A DNA stretch of 64,000 nt from Streptomyces aurantiogriseus. Lineage in GTDB: Bacteria > Actinomycetota > Actinomycetes > Streptomycetales > Streptomycetaceae. Location: the NCBI RefSeq assembly GCF_014649375.1, contig NZ_BMSX01000023.1, positions 62,001-126,000 of the forward strand. Reading direction: 5' to 3'. Positions 15,998 to 25,168 of the stretch are shown here, one piece after another (the stretch's first letter is position 1; every line of letters starts with the position of its first letter). The notes below the pieces were generated by a model. That model was given only the letters and a program-made list of their open reading frames with translations. It had not been told where the DNA came from and searched no databases. The position numbers and the translations under genes are program-made.

Positions 15998-17871
15998 CCC
16001 TCGCCTTCCAACTCCCCCCGGAGGACCGGGAGTCGAGCCCGTACACCGGGTACACCCGAGCCCACTGGGAGGCGGTCGCCGACGGCCTGCTGGCCTCCGC
16101 CTGGCGCTGGAGCACTCCCGGCGGCGCCCTGCTGGACCTGCCCGGCCGCCCTTCCGCGGCGGGCGTGCGCTCCGACGGTCTGGAGGGCTTCGCCCGTACG
16201 TTCCTGGCCGCCGCGTTCCGGGTGGCGGGCGCCGGCGGCGGCGACCCGCACGGCTGGCTGGAGCGCTACGCGAGCGGCCTCGCCTCCGGCACTCGCACTC
16301 CCGGCCGCGACGACACCGAGTCCTGGCCGCTCATCCTCGACCACCTGGTCGCGGGTCAGCCCATGGTCGAGTCGGCGTCGATCGCGCTCGGCCTGCGGCT
16401 GACCGCGCCGTGGCTGTGGAAGAACCTCGACGCCGGCGTACAGGACCGCACGGAGGAATGGCTGCGCGGCGCCCTGCGCCACACCCCCGCGCCCAACAAC
16501 TGGTACCTCTTCCCCCACACCGTCGCCGGGTTCCTGGAGTCGGTGGGCCGCGGCGACGCCGAGACCGCCGCCGTACGGCAGCGCGCACGCGAACTGCTGG
16601 AGGGCTGGTACGTCGGCGACGGCTGGTACAGCGACGGCGACGGACGCGCCTTCGACCACTACAACGGCTGGGCCCTGCACCTGTACCCGGTTCTCGACGC
16701 CCACCTCGCGGCGGCGGACGCGGAGGCGTACGGCACCCGGCTGCGCGAGCACCTCGAAGGCTTCGGCCTGATGTTCGCCGCGGACGGTGCGCCCCTGTAC
16801 TACGGCCGCTCACTGACGTACCGCTTCGCCGCCTCGGCGGCCGTCGGCCTGGGCGCCGTCACCGGCCACACCCCGCTGTCCCCGGGCGCCTCCCGCCGCC
16901 TGATCAGCGGCAGCCTGCGCCATTTCCTGGACCGGGGCGCCCTCACCGAGGACGGCTTGCTGCACCTGGGCTGGTACGGCCCGCACAAGGCGAGCCTGCA
17001 GACGTACTCCGGGCCCTCCTCCCCGTACTGGGCCTCGAAGGCGTTCGTCGCCCTGCTCGCCCCACCCGGCCATCCGCTGTGGACCGACCCCGAGGAGCCC
17101 GCCCCGGTCGAGACGGCCGACCGCGTCCTCGCGTTGCCCGCGCCGGGCCTGCTGATCCAGTCGACCCGCGCGGACGGGATCGTACGGCTGCACAACCACG
17201 GCAGTGACCACGTACGCCCCCACGACGGCGAAACGGCGACGGATGATCCGCTCTACGGACGGCAGGCGTACTCGACGCGCACCGGACCGACCGCGAGCGG
17301 GAACATCGCGGACAACCACCTGTCCGTCGAGGTCGGCGGGCGGGGCAGCGTACGGCGTCGCATCCATCCGCTGGGAGCGGGCGGCGGTGACGGCTGGGGC
17401 TGGGCCGCCTCCTGGCACCGGCCGGTCTTCACCGCGGGACCGCCCATGGTGCCCGGGCTGCGGGTGGAGAGTGTCACAGTCGCCAGGGGCCCGTACGAAC
17501 TCCGCGTCCACCGGGTGATCGGCGCGCCGACCGACTCCCGTGTCACCCATACGGGGTGGGCCACCGGCCCCGATGATTCCGTCGTCTCGGCACTGCACGC
17601 TCTGCACGGCTGGGACGAAGGCTCCGAGTTGCTGCGCGCCCCGCAGGGCACGGCCCACGCCCGGTGGGCCCAGGTGCCCCGCCTCGCGGGGCAGGCCGGG
17701 GGCACCACGGTGCACGTCAGCCTGGCCGCCCTGACCGCCGAGCCGCTCCCGCTGGAGGAGGCCGTCACCGAACTCGTTGTCGAGCACGGTCGAGTCCAGG
17801 TGATCTGGGCGCTGGACGGGGCCCGATCGGTGATCGGCTTCGGACCGATGGCCGTGTCCTTGCTGGATTGA
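15994..17871 (+). CDS. DUF2264 family protein (predicted polysaccharide-degradation enzyme)
   Basis: A 625-residue protein of the DUF2264 family. The N-terminal 350 residues carry the family signatures: GARTF-like EGFARTFLAAAFR, NNWYLFPHTVAGFLES, GDGWYSDGDGRAFDHYNGWALH, YYGRSLTYRFAA and GWYGPH. These are spread along an (alpha/alpha)-toroid. The C-terminal part is beta-rich. Members occur in polysaccharide-utilisation loci and are predicted glycosidases or lyases acting on uronic-acid-containing or rhamnose-containing glycans. There is no signal peptide, so it is intracellular and would act on imported oligosaccharide. It is translationally coupled to the hydroxyacid dehydrogenase (ATGA at 15994-15997) and likely controlled by the DeoR-LacI hybrid. 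Confidence 0.8.
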   Translation: MTLAFQLPPEDRESSPYTGYTRAHWEAVADGLLASAWRWSTPGGALLDLPGRPSAAGVRSDGLEGFARTFLAAAFRVAGAGGGDPHGWLERYASGLASGTRTPGRDDTESWPLILDHLVAGQPMVESASIALGLRLTAPWLWKNLDAGVQDRTEEWLRGALRHTPAPNNWYLFPHTVAGFLESVGRGDAETAAVRQRARELLEGWYVGDGWYSDGDGRAFDHYNGWALHLYPVLDAHLAAADAEAYGTRLREHLEGFGLMFAADGAPLYYGRSLTYRFAASAAVGLGAVTGHTPLSPGASRRLISGSLRHFLDRGALTEDGLLHLGWYGPHKASLQTYSGPSSPYWASKAFVALLAPPGHPLWTDPEEPAPVETADRVLALPAPGLLIQSTRADGIVRLHNHGSDHVRPHDGETATDDPLYGRQAYSTRTGPTASGNIADNHLSVEVGGRGSVRRRIHPLGAGGGDGWGWAASWHRPVFTAGPPMVPGLRVESVTVARGPYELRVHRVIGAPTDSRVTHTGWATGPDDSVVSALHALHGWDEGSELLRAPQGTAHARWAQVPRLAGQAGGTTVHVSLAALTAEPLPLEEAVTELVVEHGRVQVIWALDGARSVIGFGPMAVSLLD

Positions 17872-18670
17872 CGGTCGCCCCGAACAGTCAGGGAGGGCCC
17901 CGCCGGCATGCGAAGGTCTCAAGCCCGCAGAGTTCCTGGCTGATGGGAGTGAGACGGGCCGCGTTCGCCCGTAGGGGCGGCGCGCTTCCGGCGCTTCCCT
18001 CGCAACGGCGTGGGGGCTGACGGCCGGCGCCGGTCCCGGTCTGGTCTCCGACTTGGCGTTGGCTCCCTGACGGCGGTCACGATGCGCACCGCCCAATCCC
18101 AACGACGCGGTCCACGGCGGCCTGGTCTCACCTTCGAGGACGTGGTGGACCGGCGCGGCCGGACCATGGGCTTCCTGACCATCACCGTCCTTGACAGGGA
18201 CGGCAGGATCGCTGCGAAGAGCCACGGCACGATGCCGGTCGACGGGTCCTCGCGCTTCCTGGACGACACTCCGGCTTGAGGCGTCCTGTCTCCGGGTCTG
18301 AGCCTCCACTGTGGCACTGGGTCTCCTCGTGGGCAGGGGCCACCGGCCCAGGCGGTGTGAGCATCGCGCCGAGATTCATCGTTGTCATATGAGGTGGGCG
18401 ACGTCTCGATGGAGACCCGTCGCCCCGGGGTGGGTCGGACGACGGAGGTAGTGGCCCGAGCAGGCCGTATGGACTGCAAGAATCGCGCATCCTGGAGACG
18501 CCTCGAGTGATCCACTCGAGGAAGCTTCGAAAAATCCCAAGGTTCAAGGGCTTGACGACGATGAACCTGGCGGACATTCTGATCCCGATTCCCAGCCGTA
18601 ACATCCGGTTTACCGGATTCGGCGTTTTCCTCCGCGCGAAGCCGGCGGTCGCCGGCAGAAGAAGGTCGGC
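17872..18670. other. Long gap with at most one small gene remnant
   Basis: About 800 bases without a convincing gene. An 89-codon frame at 18010-18279 has a C-terminal half (VVDRRGRTMGFLTITV, DRDGRIAAKSHGT) that faintly resembles the end of a hotdog thioesterase. Its N-terminal half is arginine-rich and unlike protein. I treat it as a possible decayed fragment. The last 150 bases hold a locally lower-GC stretch (18590-18620) that could be the promoter of the decayed glycosidase gene downstream. Confidence 0.4.
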
Positions 18671-19308
18671 ATGACCTCGCTGATCCCCGCCTCGGCACCT
18701 CCGTACGAGGACCCCGTCCACGCGGGTCCGACCGATCCCGTCGTCCAGTACGGCGGGAGGCAGTGGTGGACGTTCTACACACCGCGTCACGCCGACGCCG
18801 GCCGGACCCGGCGTCTCCTGGGTGCACAGCACCGCGATCGGCGTGGCCACCAGCACCGACGGCCGCGACTGGCTCTACCGCGGGGTGCCGGACAGCCTGG
18901 CCTTCGAGCCCGGGACCAATACGTTCTGGGCACCGGGAGATCGTGCGCGGCCCCGACGGGGTGTTCCGTATGTACGTCAGCCACATCACCGGCATACCGG
19001 ACCGCCGGGAAGGCCACGACCGCAGAATCGTCCACTACACCAGCAGCGACCCGTGGCACTGGCTCCCCCCTGTCATCGACTCCCGCGTCCACCCGCTGCC
19101 GGACGGCTCCGGACGGCACATGCGGTACAAGGACGAGGCCCACGGCTCGCACACCTGAGCCAAGGACTCACCCGATCCGTACGGACGGCAGGTGCGGGGC
19201 CCGGTCCTGGAGCACCGGCGGCACGTGGGCCCCAACGTCTTCGCGCTGGACGGGCGTTACTGGATGATCGTCGAATGCTGGGACGGCCAGGACGTGTTCC
19301 GCGACCTG
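18671..19308 (+). pseudogene. Decayed GH43-like glycosidase, 3' end lost
   Basis: Conserved peptide segments of a five-bladed-propeller glycosidase occur in order but in three frames. Frame 2 gives MTSLIPASAPPYEDPVHAGP and WWTFYT. Frame 3 then gives GPGVSWVHSTAIGVATSTDG and FEPGTNTFWAP. Frame 1 continues IVRGPDGVFRMYVSHITG, YTSSDPWHW and YKDEAHGSHT, then an in-frame TGA at 19156, then GPNVFALDGRYWMIVE. The first shift is near 18800-18808. The second is one extra G in the run at 18935-18937 (caccgGGaga). The TGA stands where TGG (Trp) is expected. The three lesions make it non-functional. It stops abruptly at DVFRDLG, where GH51-like sequence begins. Confidence 0.8.
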
Positions 19309-19654
19309 GGACCTACACCACGGCGAAGTTCGGCGAGGTACCGATGGTGCACCGCTGCCTGACGCCACCGCCGTCATCGACGACAAGACCGGTGTCATCG
19401 CCGTCTTCGCGGTCGACCGCAGCCAGACGGGCGCCCTCCCGCTGACCGTCGACCTGCGCGGGGTCGAGGCCCGCGCCGTGACCGAGCACCTGGTCCTGGC
19501 CGACAGCGACCCGGACGCCACCAACACCGCCCACCGACGCGACCGGGGCACCCCCCACCCCGCCACCGGCACCACTGTCACCGACGGTGTCCTGCACGCC
19601 GAACTCGAGCCCCTGTCCTGGAACATGACCCGGCTGACGAACCAGCTGCACTGA
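19309..19654 (+). pseudogene. GH51 alpha-L-arabinofuranosidase C-terminal remnant
   Basis: Frame 3 encodes TYTTAKFGEVPMVH from about 19311, then frame 2 takes over near 19350 with DATAVIDDKTGVIAVFAVD, SQTGALPLTVDLRG, TEHLVLADSDPDATNTAH and the ending LEPLSWNMTRL before TGA at 19652-19654. This is the C-terminal beta-sandwich of GH51 arabinofuranosidases. The catalytic domain is absent and a frameshift splits what is left. The fragment abuts the GH43-like remnant without a gap, which suggests a deletion that joined two formerly separate glycosidase genes. Confidence 0.75.
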
Positions 19655-19808
19655 CCCCTGCCCCGAAACCTTCCAGCTCCACGCTCGCGAGCCGACCCAC
19701 CAGCGCCACTCCCACACCCCCTCGCAGCGCGGTACGTCTTCTTCCCGGCCGTCGGTGAACGCTCTGTCAACACACTCCCCCTTCGGTACATAGTGATTAG
19801 AGGTACAG

Positions 19809-21701
19809 ATGTCCATGCATCGCCAAGGCAAGATCGCCGCTCTCATCTCGTGTCTGATCACAGCGATGTTCATGTCGCTCGTGTTCGCGGTACCCGCTCA
19901 CGCCGCCACGACGACGTTGACGACCTACCCCGCGCCTGCGGGTAACCCCCTGAGCACCGACTACACGGTCAAGGTGCGCACCCCGGGCGGAACCTGGACC
20001 GACCTGGACGAGTACCAGACCCGGATCGGAGGCCCCTCAAGGGCGACGTGGGCCTCGTTCGTCTACTTCGACACCAACGGTCCCGTCGAAATGTCCGTCA
20101 CCTACAACCTGGCGGCCGTGTCGACGGTGAAGGTCAAGCCCTCGGCCAGAGGCGTCACACCGGCGATCAGCGGCAACACCGCGACCTTCACGATCTCGGG
20201 GCCGATGAAGCTCGTCGTCGATGTGAACGACAACGTCGACCAGGACCTGATGATCTTCGCCAACCCGCTGGAGACCAACGTGCCCAGCGCGTCGGATCCG
20301 AACGTCATCTACTACGGCCCCGGGTTCTACGACACCGGCGACATCACCGTCCCGAGCGGCAAGACGCTGTACATCGCCGGCGGAGCCGTGGTCAGGGGCG
20401 GCGTCATCGCGAACGACGTCTCCGACGTGACGATCAGGGGGCGCGGCATCCTCTACCGCCCCGACGGCGAGGGGGTCTCGGTCGATCGCTCGACGAACGT
20501 GACCGTCGACGGCATCATCGTCAACGGTTACGGCAACCTGAACAACGGTGGTTACGGGGTCGACCTCGGATCCTCGAACAACGTGTCCGTCAACAACGTC
20601 AAGCTCCTGGCGTACAGGAAGTGGACCGATGGAGTGGACGCGATGGCGTCCAACAACATCAACATCAACGACTCCTACATCCGCACCGGTGACGACAGCA
20701 TCGCGATCTACGGCTCGCGTGGCGATGCCGGCTTCGGGTACTTCGGAAGCACGAACGTCTTCAACGTGACCAACTCGATCCTCATGCCGGGCAAAGGGCA
20801 TCCGGTCAACGTGGGCACACACGGCAATCCGGACGACCCCGACACGATCAGCGGGATCACGATCTCCAACGTGGACATCCTGACGCACAACCCGCTGTCC
20901 GCCGTCTCGCCGATGTCTCTCACCGCGAGCGATTCGAACCTCGTGACGGACGTCCTGCTCGCGGACATCCGGTGGGAGGACGTACTCGTCGGCAAGTTCC
21001 TGGACGTGATCACCTACAAGAATCCGGGATACGGCTTGTCAGTCGGTCGCGGAATCGACGGCGTCACCGTCAAGAACTTCTCGTACAACGGCAACTTGCA
21101 GTACGACAACAGCATCTACGGCAATGACGCGACCCGGATGACCCAGAACGTGGCCTTCGAGAACCTGACGGTCAACGGAAACGTGGTGACGAACGCCGCC
21201 GCCGGCCGGTTCGTGATCGGGAACTACACCAGCAACATCACCTTCTCCGCGGGCAGCGGAACCCCGATCCAGAGCGGACACGTCTACAAGATCCAGAACG
21301 CCAAGAGCGGCAAGGTGCTCGGCATCACCAACATGTTGAAGACCGACGGCGCCCAGGCGCTGCAGTGGTCGGACAACGGGACAGCCGACCACGAGTGGAC
21401 CTTCAACCAGCAGAGCAATGGCAACTACGAGCTCACGAACGTGAACTCCGGCAAGGTGCTCGGCATCAACGGCATGTCGACCGCGGACGGCGCGCAGGCC
21501 CTGCAGTGGTCGGACAACGGAACCGCCGACCACGAGTGGCAACTGGTGACGTCGGCGAACGGCACCTACAAGCTGCTCAACCGATACAGCTCCAAGGCGC
21601 TCGGCATCAAGGACGGATCAACGTCCGAAGGCGCGCTGGCGGTGCAACAGCAGGAGAACGGTAATCTCGACCAGAACTGGAACCTGGTGTTCGTCAGATA
21701 A
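19809..21701 (+). CDS. Secreted right-handed beta-helix glycan-active enzyme with C-terminal ricin-type repeats
   Basis: A 630-residue exported protein. Residues 1-32 are a signal peptide (positively charged start, ALISCLITAMFMSLVFAV, cleavage after AHA). Residues 40-130 are beta-rich. From about 150 to 480 there are parallel beta-helix turns (DVTIRGRGILY, STNVTVDGIIVNGYG, NNVSVNNVKLLAY, RTGDDSIAIYG). The Asp-Asp in TGDDS and a downstream His (GKGHPVNVG) recall GH28/GH49 polygalacturonase or dextranase sites. Residues 490-630 hold three beta-trefoil (CBM13/RicinB-like) repeats, two almost identical (ALQWSDNGTADHEW). It probably cleaves an extracellular polysaccharide. It follows the decayed arabinosidase remnants. 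Substrate is not determined. Confidence 0.78.
   Translation: MSMHRQGKIAALISCLITAMFMSLVFAVPAHAATTTLTTYPAPAGNPLSTDYTVKVRTPGGTWTDLDEYQTRIGGPSRATWASFVYFDTNGPVEMSVTYNLAAVSTVKVKPSARGVTPAISGNTATFTISGPMKLVVDVNDNVDQDLMIFANPLETNVPSASDPNVIYYGPGFYDTGDITVPSGKTLYIAGGAVVRGGVIANDVSDVTIRGRGILYRPDGEGVSVDRSTNVTVDGIIVNGYGNLNNGGYGVDLGSSNNVSVNNVKLLAYRKWTDGVDAMASNNININDSYIRTGDDSIAIYGSRGDAGFGYFGSTNVFNVTNSILMPGKGHPVNVGTHGNPDDPDTISGITISNVDILTHNPLSAVSPMSLTASDSNLVTDVLLADIRWEDVLVGKFLDVITYKNPGYGLSVGRGIDGVTVKNFSYNGNLQYDNSIYGNDATRMTQNVAFENLTVNGNVVTNAAAGRFVIGNYTSNITFSAGSGTPIQSGHVYKIQNAKSGKVLGITNMLKTDGAQALQWSDNGTADHEWTFNQQSNGNYELTNVNSGKVLGINGMSTADGAQALQWSDNGTADHEWQLVTSANGTYKLLNRYSSKALGIKDGSTSEGALAVQQQENGNLDQNWNLVFVR
21348..21542 (+). 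repeat. Tandem near-identical segments within the ricin-type domain
   Basis: The DNA at about 21348-21398 and 21487-21537 is nearly identical and encodes DGAQALQWSDNGTADHEW twice. The spacing of about 139 bases is one beta-trefoil repeat unit. The low divergence suggests recent duplication or gene conversion between subdomains. Confidence 0.75.
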
Positions 21702-21727
21702 CCAGGAAGGCCGATTCGAGCCCATGA

Positions 21728-21763
21728 CGTGCCCACCGGACGCATTCCGCTGCGGTGGGCACG
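21728..21763. terminator. Terminator hairpin between convergent genes
   Basis: CGTGCCCACCG (21728-21738) and CGGTGGGCACG (21753-21763) form an 11-bp stem with a 14-base loop. It lies between the beta-helix gene and the convergent XRE gene and can serve both. Confidence 0.65.
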
Positions 21764-21794
21764 CGTCGTCGCGTCGGAACCTTGTGCCACACCC

Positions 21795-22709
21795 TCAGAT
21801 GGAGCGTGGGGTAGGGCTGGCGGCGGGGCCGTCAGGCCGGGCACTGTCGTTGCCGGCGGTGGCGGGGCGGGGGGTGGACTGGGCGTACCAGCTGGCGAGG
21901 ATGCGCAGCTTTCCGAGGTCGTCGTCGGTCTTGCCGGCGTAGACGAAGAGGATCTGGTCGGGGTCGCCCGGCAGGGAGAGGGCTTCGTAGGTGATGTCGA
22001 GGCGGCCGACGACGGGGTGGTTGAACCGCTTGGTGCCCCAGGTGCGTTCGACGACGGTCCGCTCGGCCCACCAGGTCCGGAACTCGGGCGATATCGCACG
22101 CAGTTCGGCGACGAACTCGGCGATCTGCGGGTCGTTGGGGTTGCGGCCGGCCTCGGCGCGCAGCACACCGACGACCTCCGAGGTGATCTGCGCCCAGTCG
22201 AGGTAGAGGGAGCGGGCGGCGGGATCGAGGAGCATCCATCGCAGCAGGTTGCGCTCATTGGCCGGGCGGTGGTTGAACGGGGTGAACAGCGCGTCGAGGA
22301 GGTCGTTGGAGGCCAGGACCTCGTTGCGGCGGCCGAGGACGAAGGCGGGCTGGTCGTGCAGTCCGTTCAGCATGCGCAGCAGATCGGGCCGCACCTGCTG
22401 GGGCGGCGCCACTTCCGCGGTGCGGCGGGGCTGGGGGCGCAGCAGGTCGCGCAAATACTGGGTCTCGGCCTGGGTGAGCTGCAGGGCCTCCGCGATGGAG
22501 AGGATGACGCCTTCGGAGGCGCTGGTGAGCCGTCCCTGTTCCAGGCGGGTGTAGTAGTCCACGCTGACCCCGGCGAGCTGCGCGACCTCCTCGCGGCGCA
22601 GGCCAGGGACTCGCCGGCCCGGATAGTTCGCCAGACCGACCTGGGAGGGGCGCACCGCGTCACGCCGGGCGCGCAGGAACTTCTTGATCTCCTCGGCATT
22701 GTTCGCCAT
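21795..22709 (-). CDS. XRE-family regulator with MmyB-like ligand domain
   Basis: A 304-residue regulator. The N-terminal HTH (residues 8-80) reads IKKFLRARRDAVRPSQVGL, VPGLRREEVAQLAGVSVDYYTRLEQGR. The C-terminal domain has the MmyB/MltR signature: NEVLASNDLLDALF, NLLRWMLLDPAARSLY, RTWWAERTVVERTWGTKRFNHPVVG, LDITYEAL. Such regulators in Streptomyces usually sit next to, and control, one or more SDR genes, and their ligand domain is thought to bind fatty-acid-like molecules. Here it is divergent from an SDR at 22996. The ATG at 22709 was preferred to the extension to 22856. Confidence 0.9.
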   Translation of the reverse strand: MANNAEEIKKFLRARRDAVRPSQVGLANYPGRRVPGLRREEVAQLAGVSVDYYTRLEQGRLTSASEGVILSIAEALQLTQAETQYLRDLLRPQPRRTAEVAPPQQVRPDLLRMLNGLHDQPAFVLGRRNEVLASNDLLDALFTPFNHRPANERNLLRWMLLDPAARSLYLDWAQITSEVVGVLRAEAGRNPNDPQIAEFVAELRAISPEFRTWWAERTVVERTWGTKRFNHPVVGRLDITYEALSLPGDPDQILFVYAGKTDDDLGKLRILASWYAQSTPRPATAGNDSARPDGPAASPTPRSI

Positions 22710-22995
22710 AGGGACTAGTGTTCCCCGGCTCGCGGTGTGGATCCACTGGCGTGGGGGGGAAGGTCTTTCCCAGGCAGCAGTGGCCCCCGCAGCTGGCTTG
22801 GCCTGCGGCTTCTCGGCGTGCATGAATGGTGGGGCGGCCATCGCGATGACCTGCAAAGGGTCTGCGGCCCGCCTGCTGTGTGCGTGGCACCGGCCGGGGC
22901 GGGCGCCGCTTCACCCCGTACACAGCACCCCCGTCGCCGTCACCCCTGGTGGTCGGCGTGGGAGGGGTGCGCCCGTTCTGAGGGAGATCCCCAAC

Positions 22996-23838
22996 GTGAC
23001 TGTCCAGCAGAAGGTCTGGTTCATCACCGGCTGCTCGACCGGCTTCGGCCGCGCTCTGGCCCAGGAGGTCCTCGCCGCCGGCCACAAGGCGGTCGTCACC
23101 GCCCGCGACATCGCTCAGGTCAAGGATCTGGTCGAGAACAACGACCAGGCGCTCGCCCTGCCCCTCGACGTCACCGACGCCGCGCAGGTCAGGGAGGCCG
23201 TCGAGGCTGCCGAGCAGCACTTCGGCGGCATCGACGTGCTGGTCAACAACGCCGGTATCGGATACTTCGCCGCCGTGGAGGAGAGCACCGACGACGAGAT
23301 CCGCCGGATCTTCGACATCAACGTCTTCGGCCTGTCCGACGTCATCCGGGCCGTCCTGCCGGGCATGCGCGCCCGCCGCTCGGGCACGATCGTCAACTTC
23401 TCCTCCATCGGGGGACTGCGCGCCTTCCCGGCCGTCGGCTACTACGCAGCCACCAAGTTCGCCGTCGAGGGCCTGACCGACGCCCTGCGCCAGGAGGTCG
23501 CCCCGCTGGGCATCACCACGCTGCTCGTCGAGCCCGGCCCCTTCCGCACCGACTGGGCCGGCCGTTCCGCCAACGAGACGCTGCCCGAGCGGGAGATCGC
23601 CGACTACGCCGACACGGTCGGCGCGGCGCGTGCCGGGTTCCGCGCGGACACCGGCAGGGAGCCCGGCGACCCCCACGCCGCCGCCCGGGCGATCATCACC
23701 GCCCTCGCCGCCGACACCCACCCCCAGCGCCTGCTGCTGGGCGCCCCGGCATACAGCATGGCAATCGAGCAGCTGGAATCGATGCTCGCCGAGATCCGCG
23801 CGAACGAGGCACTGACGAAGTCGGCCGACTTCGCCTGA
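22996..23838 (+). CDS. Short-chain dehydrogenase/reductase
   Basis: A 280-residue classical SDR. The nucleotide loop is ITGCSTGFGRAL, NNAGIGYF follows, and FSSIGGL...YAATK supplies Ser, Tyr and Lys. The TGCSTGFG variant is typical of the oxidoreductases that accompany XRE-MmyB regulators. The GTG start at 22996 has GGGAG upstream; the longer frame from 22684 reads through the divergent promoter. It is the likely primary target of the divergent regulator. Substrate unknown; ketone or aldehyde reduction is typical. Confidence 0.87.
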   Translation: MTVQQKVWFITGCSTGFGRALAQEVLAAGHKAVVTARDIAQVKDLVENNDQALALPLDVTDAAQVREAVEAAEQHFGGIDVLVNNAGIGYFAAVEESTDDEIRRIFDINVFGLSDVIRAVLPGMRARRSGTIVNFSSIGGLRAFPAVGYYAATKFAVEGLTDALRQEVAPLGITTLLVEPGPFRTDWAGRSANETLPEREIADYADTVGAARAGFRADTGREPGDPHAAARAIITALAADTHPQRLLLGAPAYSMAIEQLESMLAEIRANEALTKSADFA

Positions 23839-24176
23839 CCTCGCGCCAGGCGCCGCCGGCCGGTGACGACGCCGTACCACGGCCTGTCATCGGCCGGTGG
23901 CGGCCCGGCAGTCGCGCTGCCGCACCCCGCACGGTGATCCCTCGTGGCGTGTGCGACGGACCCGCCGCGTCTTCTTCAGCACTCCCGGCCCCTGCACACG
24001 ACAGTGAAGGAGATGGAGGCGCTATTCACCGGCCCCCACTCCGACGCGGCATGGTCGGCGCCGGACTGCCGCACCGCTTGACCCGAGCGTCCGCCCCGCG
24101 GCGGCCGGCCCTCAGCCGGCGGCGGCCCCGCAGCCTCATCCACCGCCCGCACGCGTACGACGAAAGGTGCTCCAGG
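23839..24176. other. Intergenic gap of 338 bases
   Basis: No coding sequence is convincing here, although an in-frame reading joins the SDR region and the next gene. An imperfect inverted repeat occurs in 23858-23910 (GCCGCCGGCCGGTGA against GCCACCGGCCGATGA, 12 of 15) and might be a weak terminator. The promoter of the alpha/beta hydrolase gene presumably lies in the second half. Confidence 0.4.
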
Positions 24177-25139
24177 ATGAATACGTACTCCGCCGCAGCC
24201 ACCGGCACCGGCACCGGCACCGGCACCGACGACGGCAGTGTCCAGATCCGTCACGGACGTGCCTGGATCGACCAGGAAGCCGGAGTCCGTATCGGCTACA
24301 CCCTCGCCGAGCTCTCCTCCCGGCCCGACGGACAGGTGCCGAAGACGGCGGTGCTCATCCACGGCGCCCCGCAGACCCGGCATGCCTGGCGCAAGGTCCT
24401 CGCCCCGCTCGCGCAGGCCGGCTACCGCGTCATCGCCCCCGACTACCGCGGCGCCGGCACGTCGACCAAGCCCCGCGACGGCTACGACAAGTGGACGATG
24501 GCCGCCGACCTGCACACCCTCGTCCACGACCATCTCGGCGTCCAGGGGCCCGTCTCAGTCGTAGGCCACGACCTCGGCTCGATGCTGGCGTTCGGCTATG
24601 CCCTGCGCTACCGCGACGACGTGGTCAGCCTCACCACCATGGAGGCGCCGTTGCCCGGCACGGACTACTACGAGCAGCGCAAGGTCGCCAAGAGCGCCTG
24701 GCACTTCGACTTCCACGCCCACCCCGACATCGCCGTCCACCTCACCCACGGCCGGGAACGCTGGTACATCACCCGGTTCTTCGACGACCTGACCTACCAG
24801 CCCGACGCGATCACAGACGCCGACATCGACGTCTACGCGCGCGCCTTCCAGGCGCCCGGGGCGATGCGCGCCCTGTGCGAGATCTACCGGGAACTCGACC
24901 ACGACGCCCAGATCCACCGCGACGCCATCGCCTCCCACGGCAAGCTCACCGTCCCCGTCCTCGCCTCCGGCGGCGCCACCCAGGCACTGGCCGCCAACTA
25001 CCAGGCCATGTGCGAAGAGATCGCCGACCACGTCACCGGCCACCTCGTCGAGGAGGCCGGCCACTGGGTGCCCGAGGAGAACCCCGAGGGCTTCCTGCAC
25101 ATGTTCCTCGACTTCGACACCCGCGCACGCACCGCCTGA
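24177..25139 (+). CDS. Epoxide-hydrolase-like alpha/beta hydrolase
   Basis: A 320-residue alpha/beta hydrolase. The oxyanion motif HGAP is at 62-65. The nucleophile elbow is GHDLGS with Asp132, and the catalytic His lies in EAGHWVPEENPE near the C-terminus. An Asp nucleophile marks the epoxide hydrolase/dehalogenase branch rather than esterases. The N-terminus carries a run of TG dipeptides encoded by a hexanucleotide repeat. The ATG at 24177 has GAAAGG upstream; the frame continues far upstream but that part has no hydrolase similarity. It is followed by an SDR 29 bases later, so the pair may open an epoxide and oxidise the diol. The substrate is unknown. Confidence 0.83.
   Translation: MNTYSAAATGTGTGTGTDDGSVQIRHGRAWIDQEAGVRIGYTLAELSSRPDGQVPKTAVLIHGAPQTRHAWRKVLAPLAQAGYRVIAPDYRGAGTSTKPRDGYDKWTMAADLHTLVHDHLGVQGPVSVVGHDLGSMLAFGYALRYRDDVVSLTTMEAPLPGTDYYEQRKVAKSAWHFDFHAHPDIAVHLTHGRERWYITRFFDDLTYQPDAITDADIDVYARAFQAPGAMRALCEIYRELDHDAQIHRDAIASHGKLTVPVLASGGATQALAANYQAMCEEIADHVTGHLVEEAGHWVPEENPEGFLHMFLDFDTRARTA
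24201..24230 (+). repeat. Hexanucleotide repeat (ACCGGC) x4 plus one variant
   Basis: Four perfect ACCGGC units and a fifth ACCGAC lie in frame within the hydrolase gene and encode Thr-Gly dipeptides. Copy-number change would keep the frame and lengthen or shorten a disordered N-terminus. Confidence 0.85.
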
Positions 25140-25168
25140 ACACCGCTTCGCAGAAGGAGTGAGCCACC

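Noticed and set aside
18010..18279. An 89-codon frame as an intact gene
   Set aside because: The first half is arginine/serine-rich and not protein-like. Only the second half faintly recalls a thioesterase end, so it is at most a fragment.
22737..25139. An 800-codon plus-strand frame joining two regions
   Set aside because: Only the last 320 codons (from 24177) resemble a protein. The upstream part is an out-of-frame reading of the SDR at 22996.
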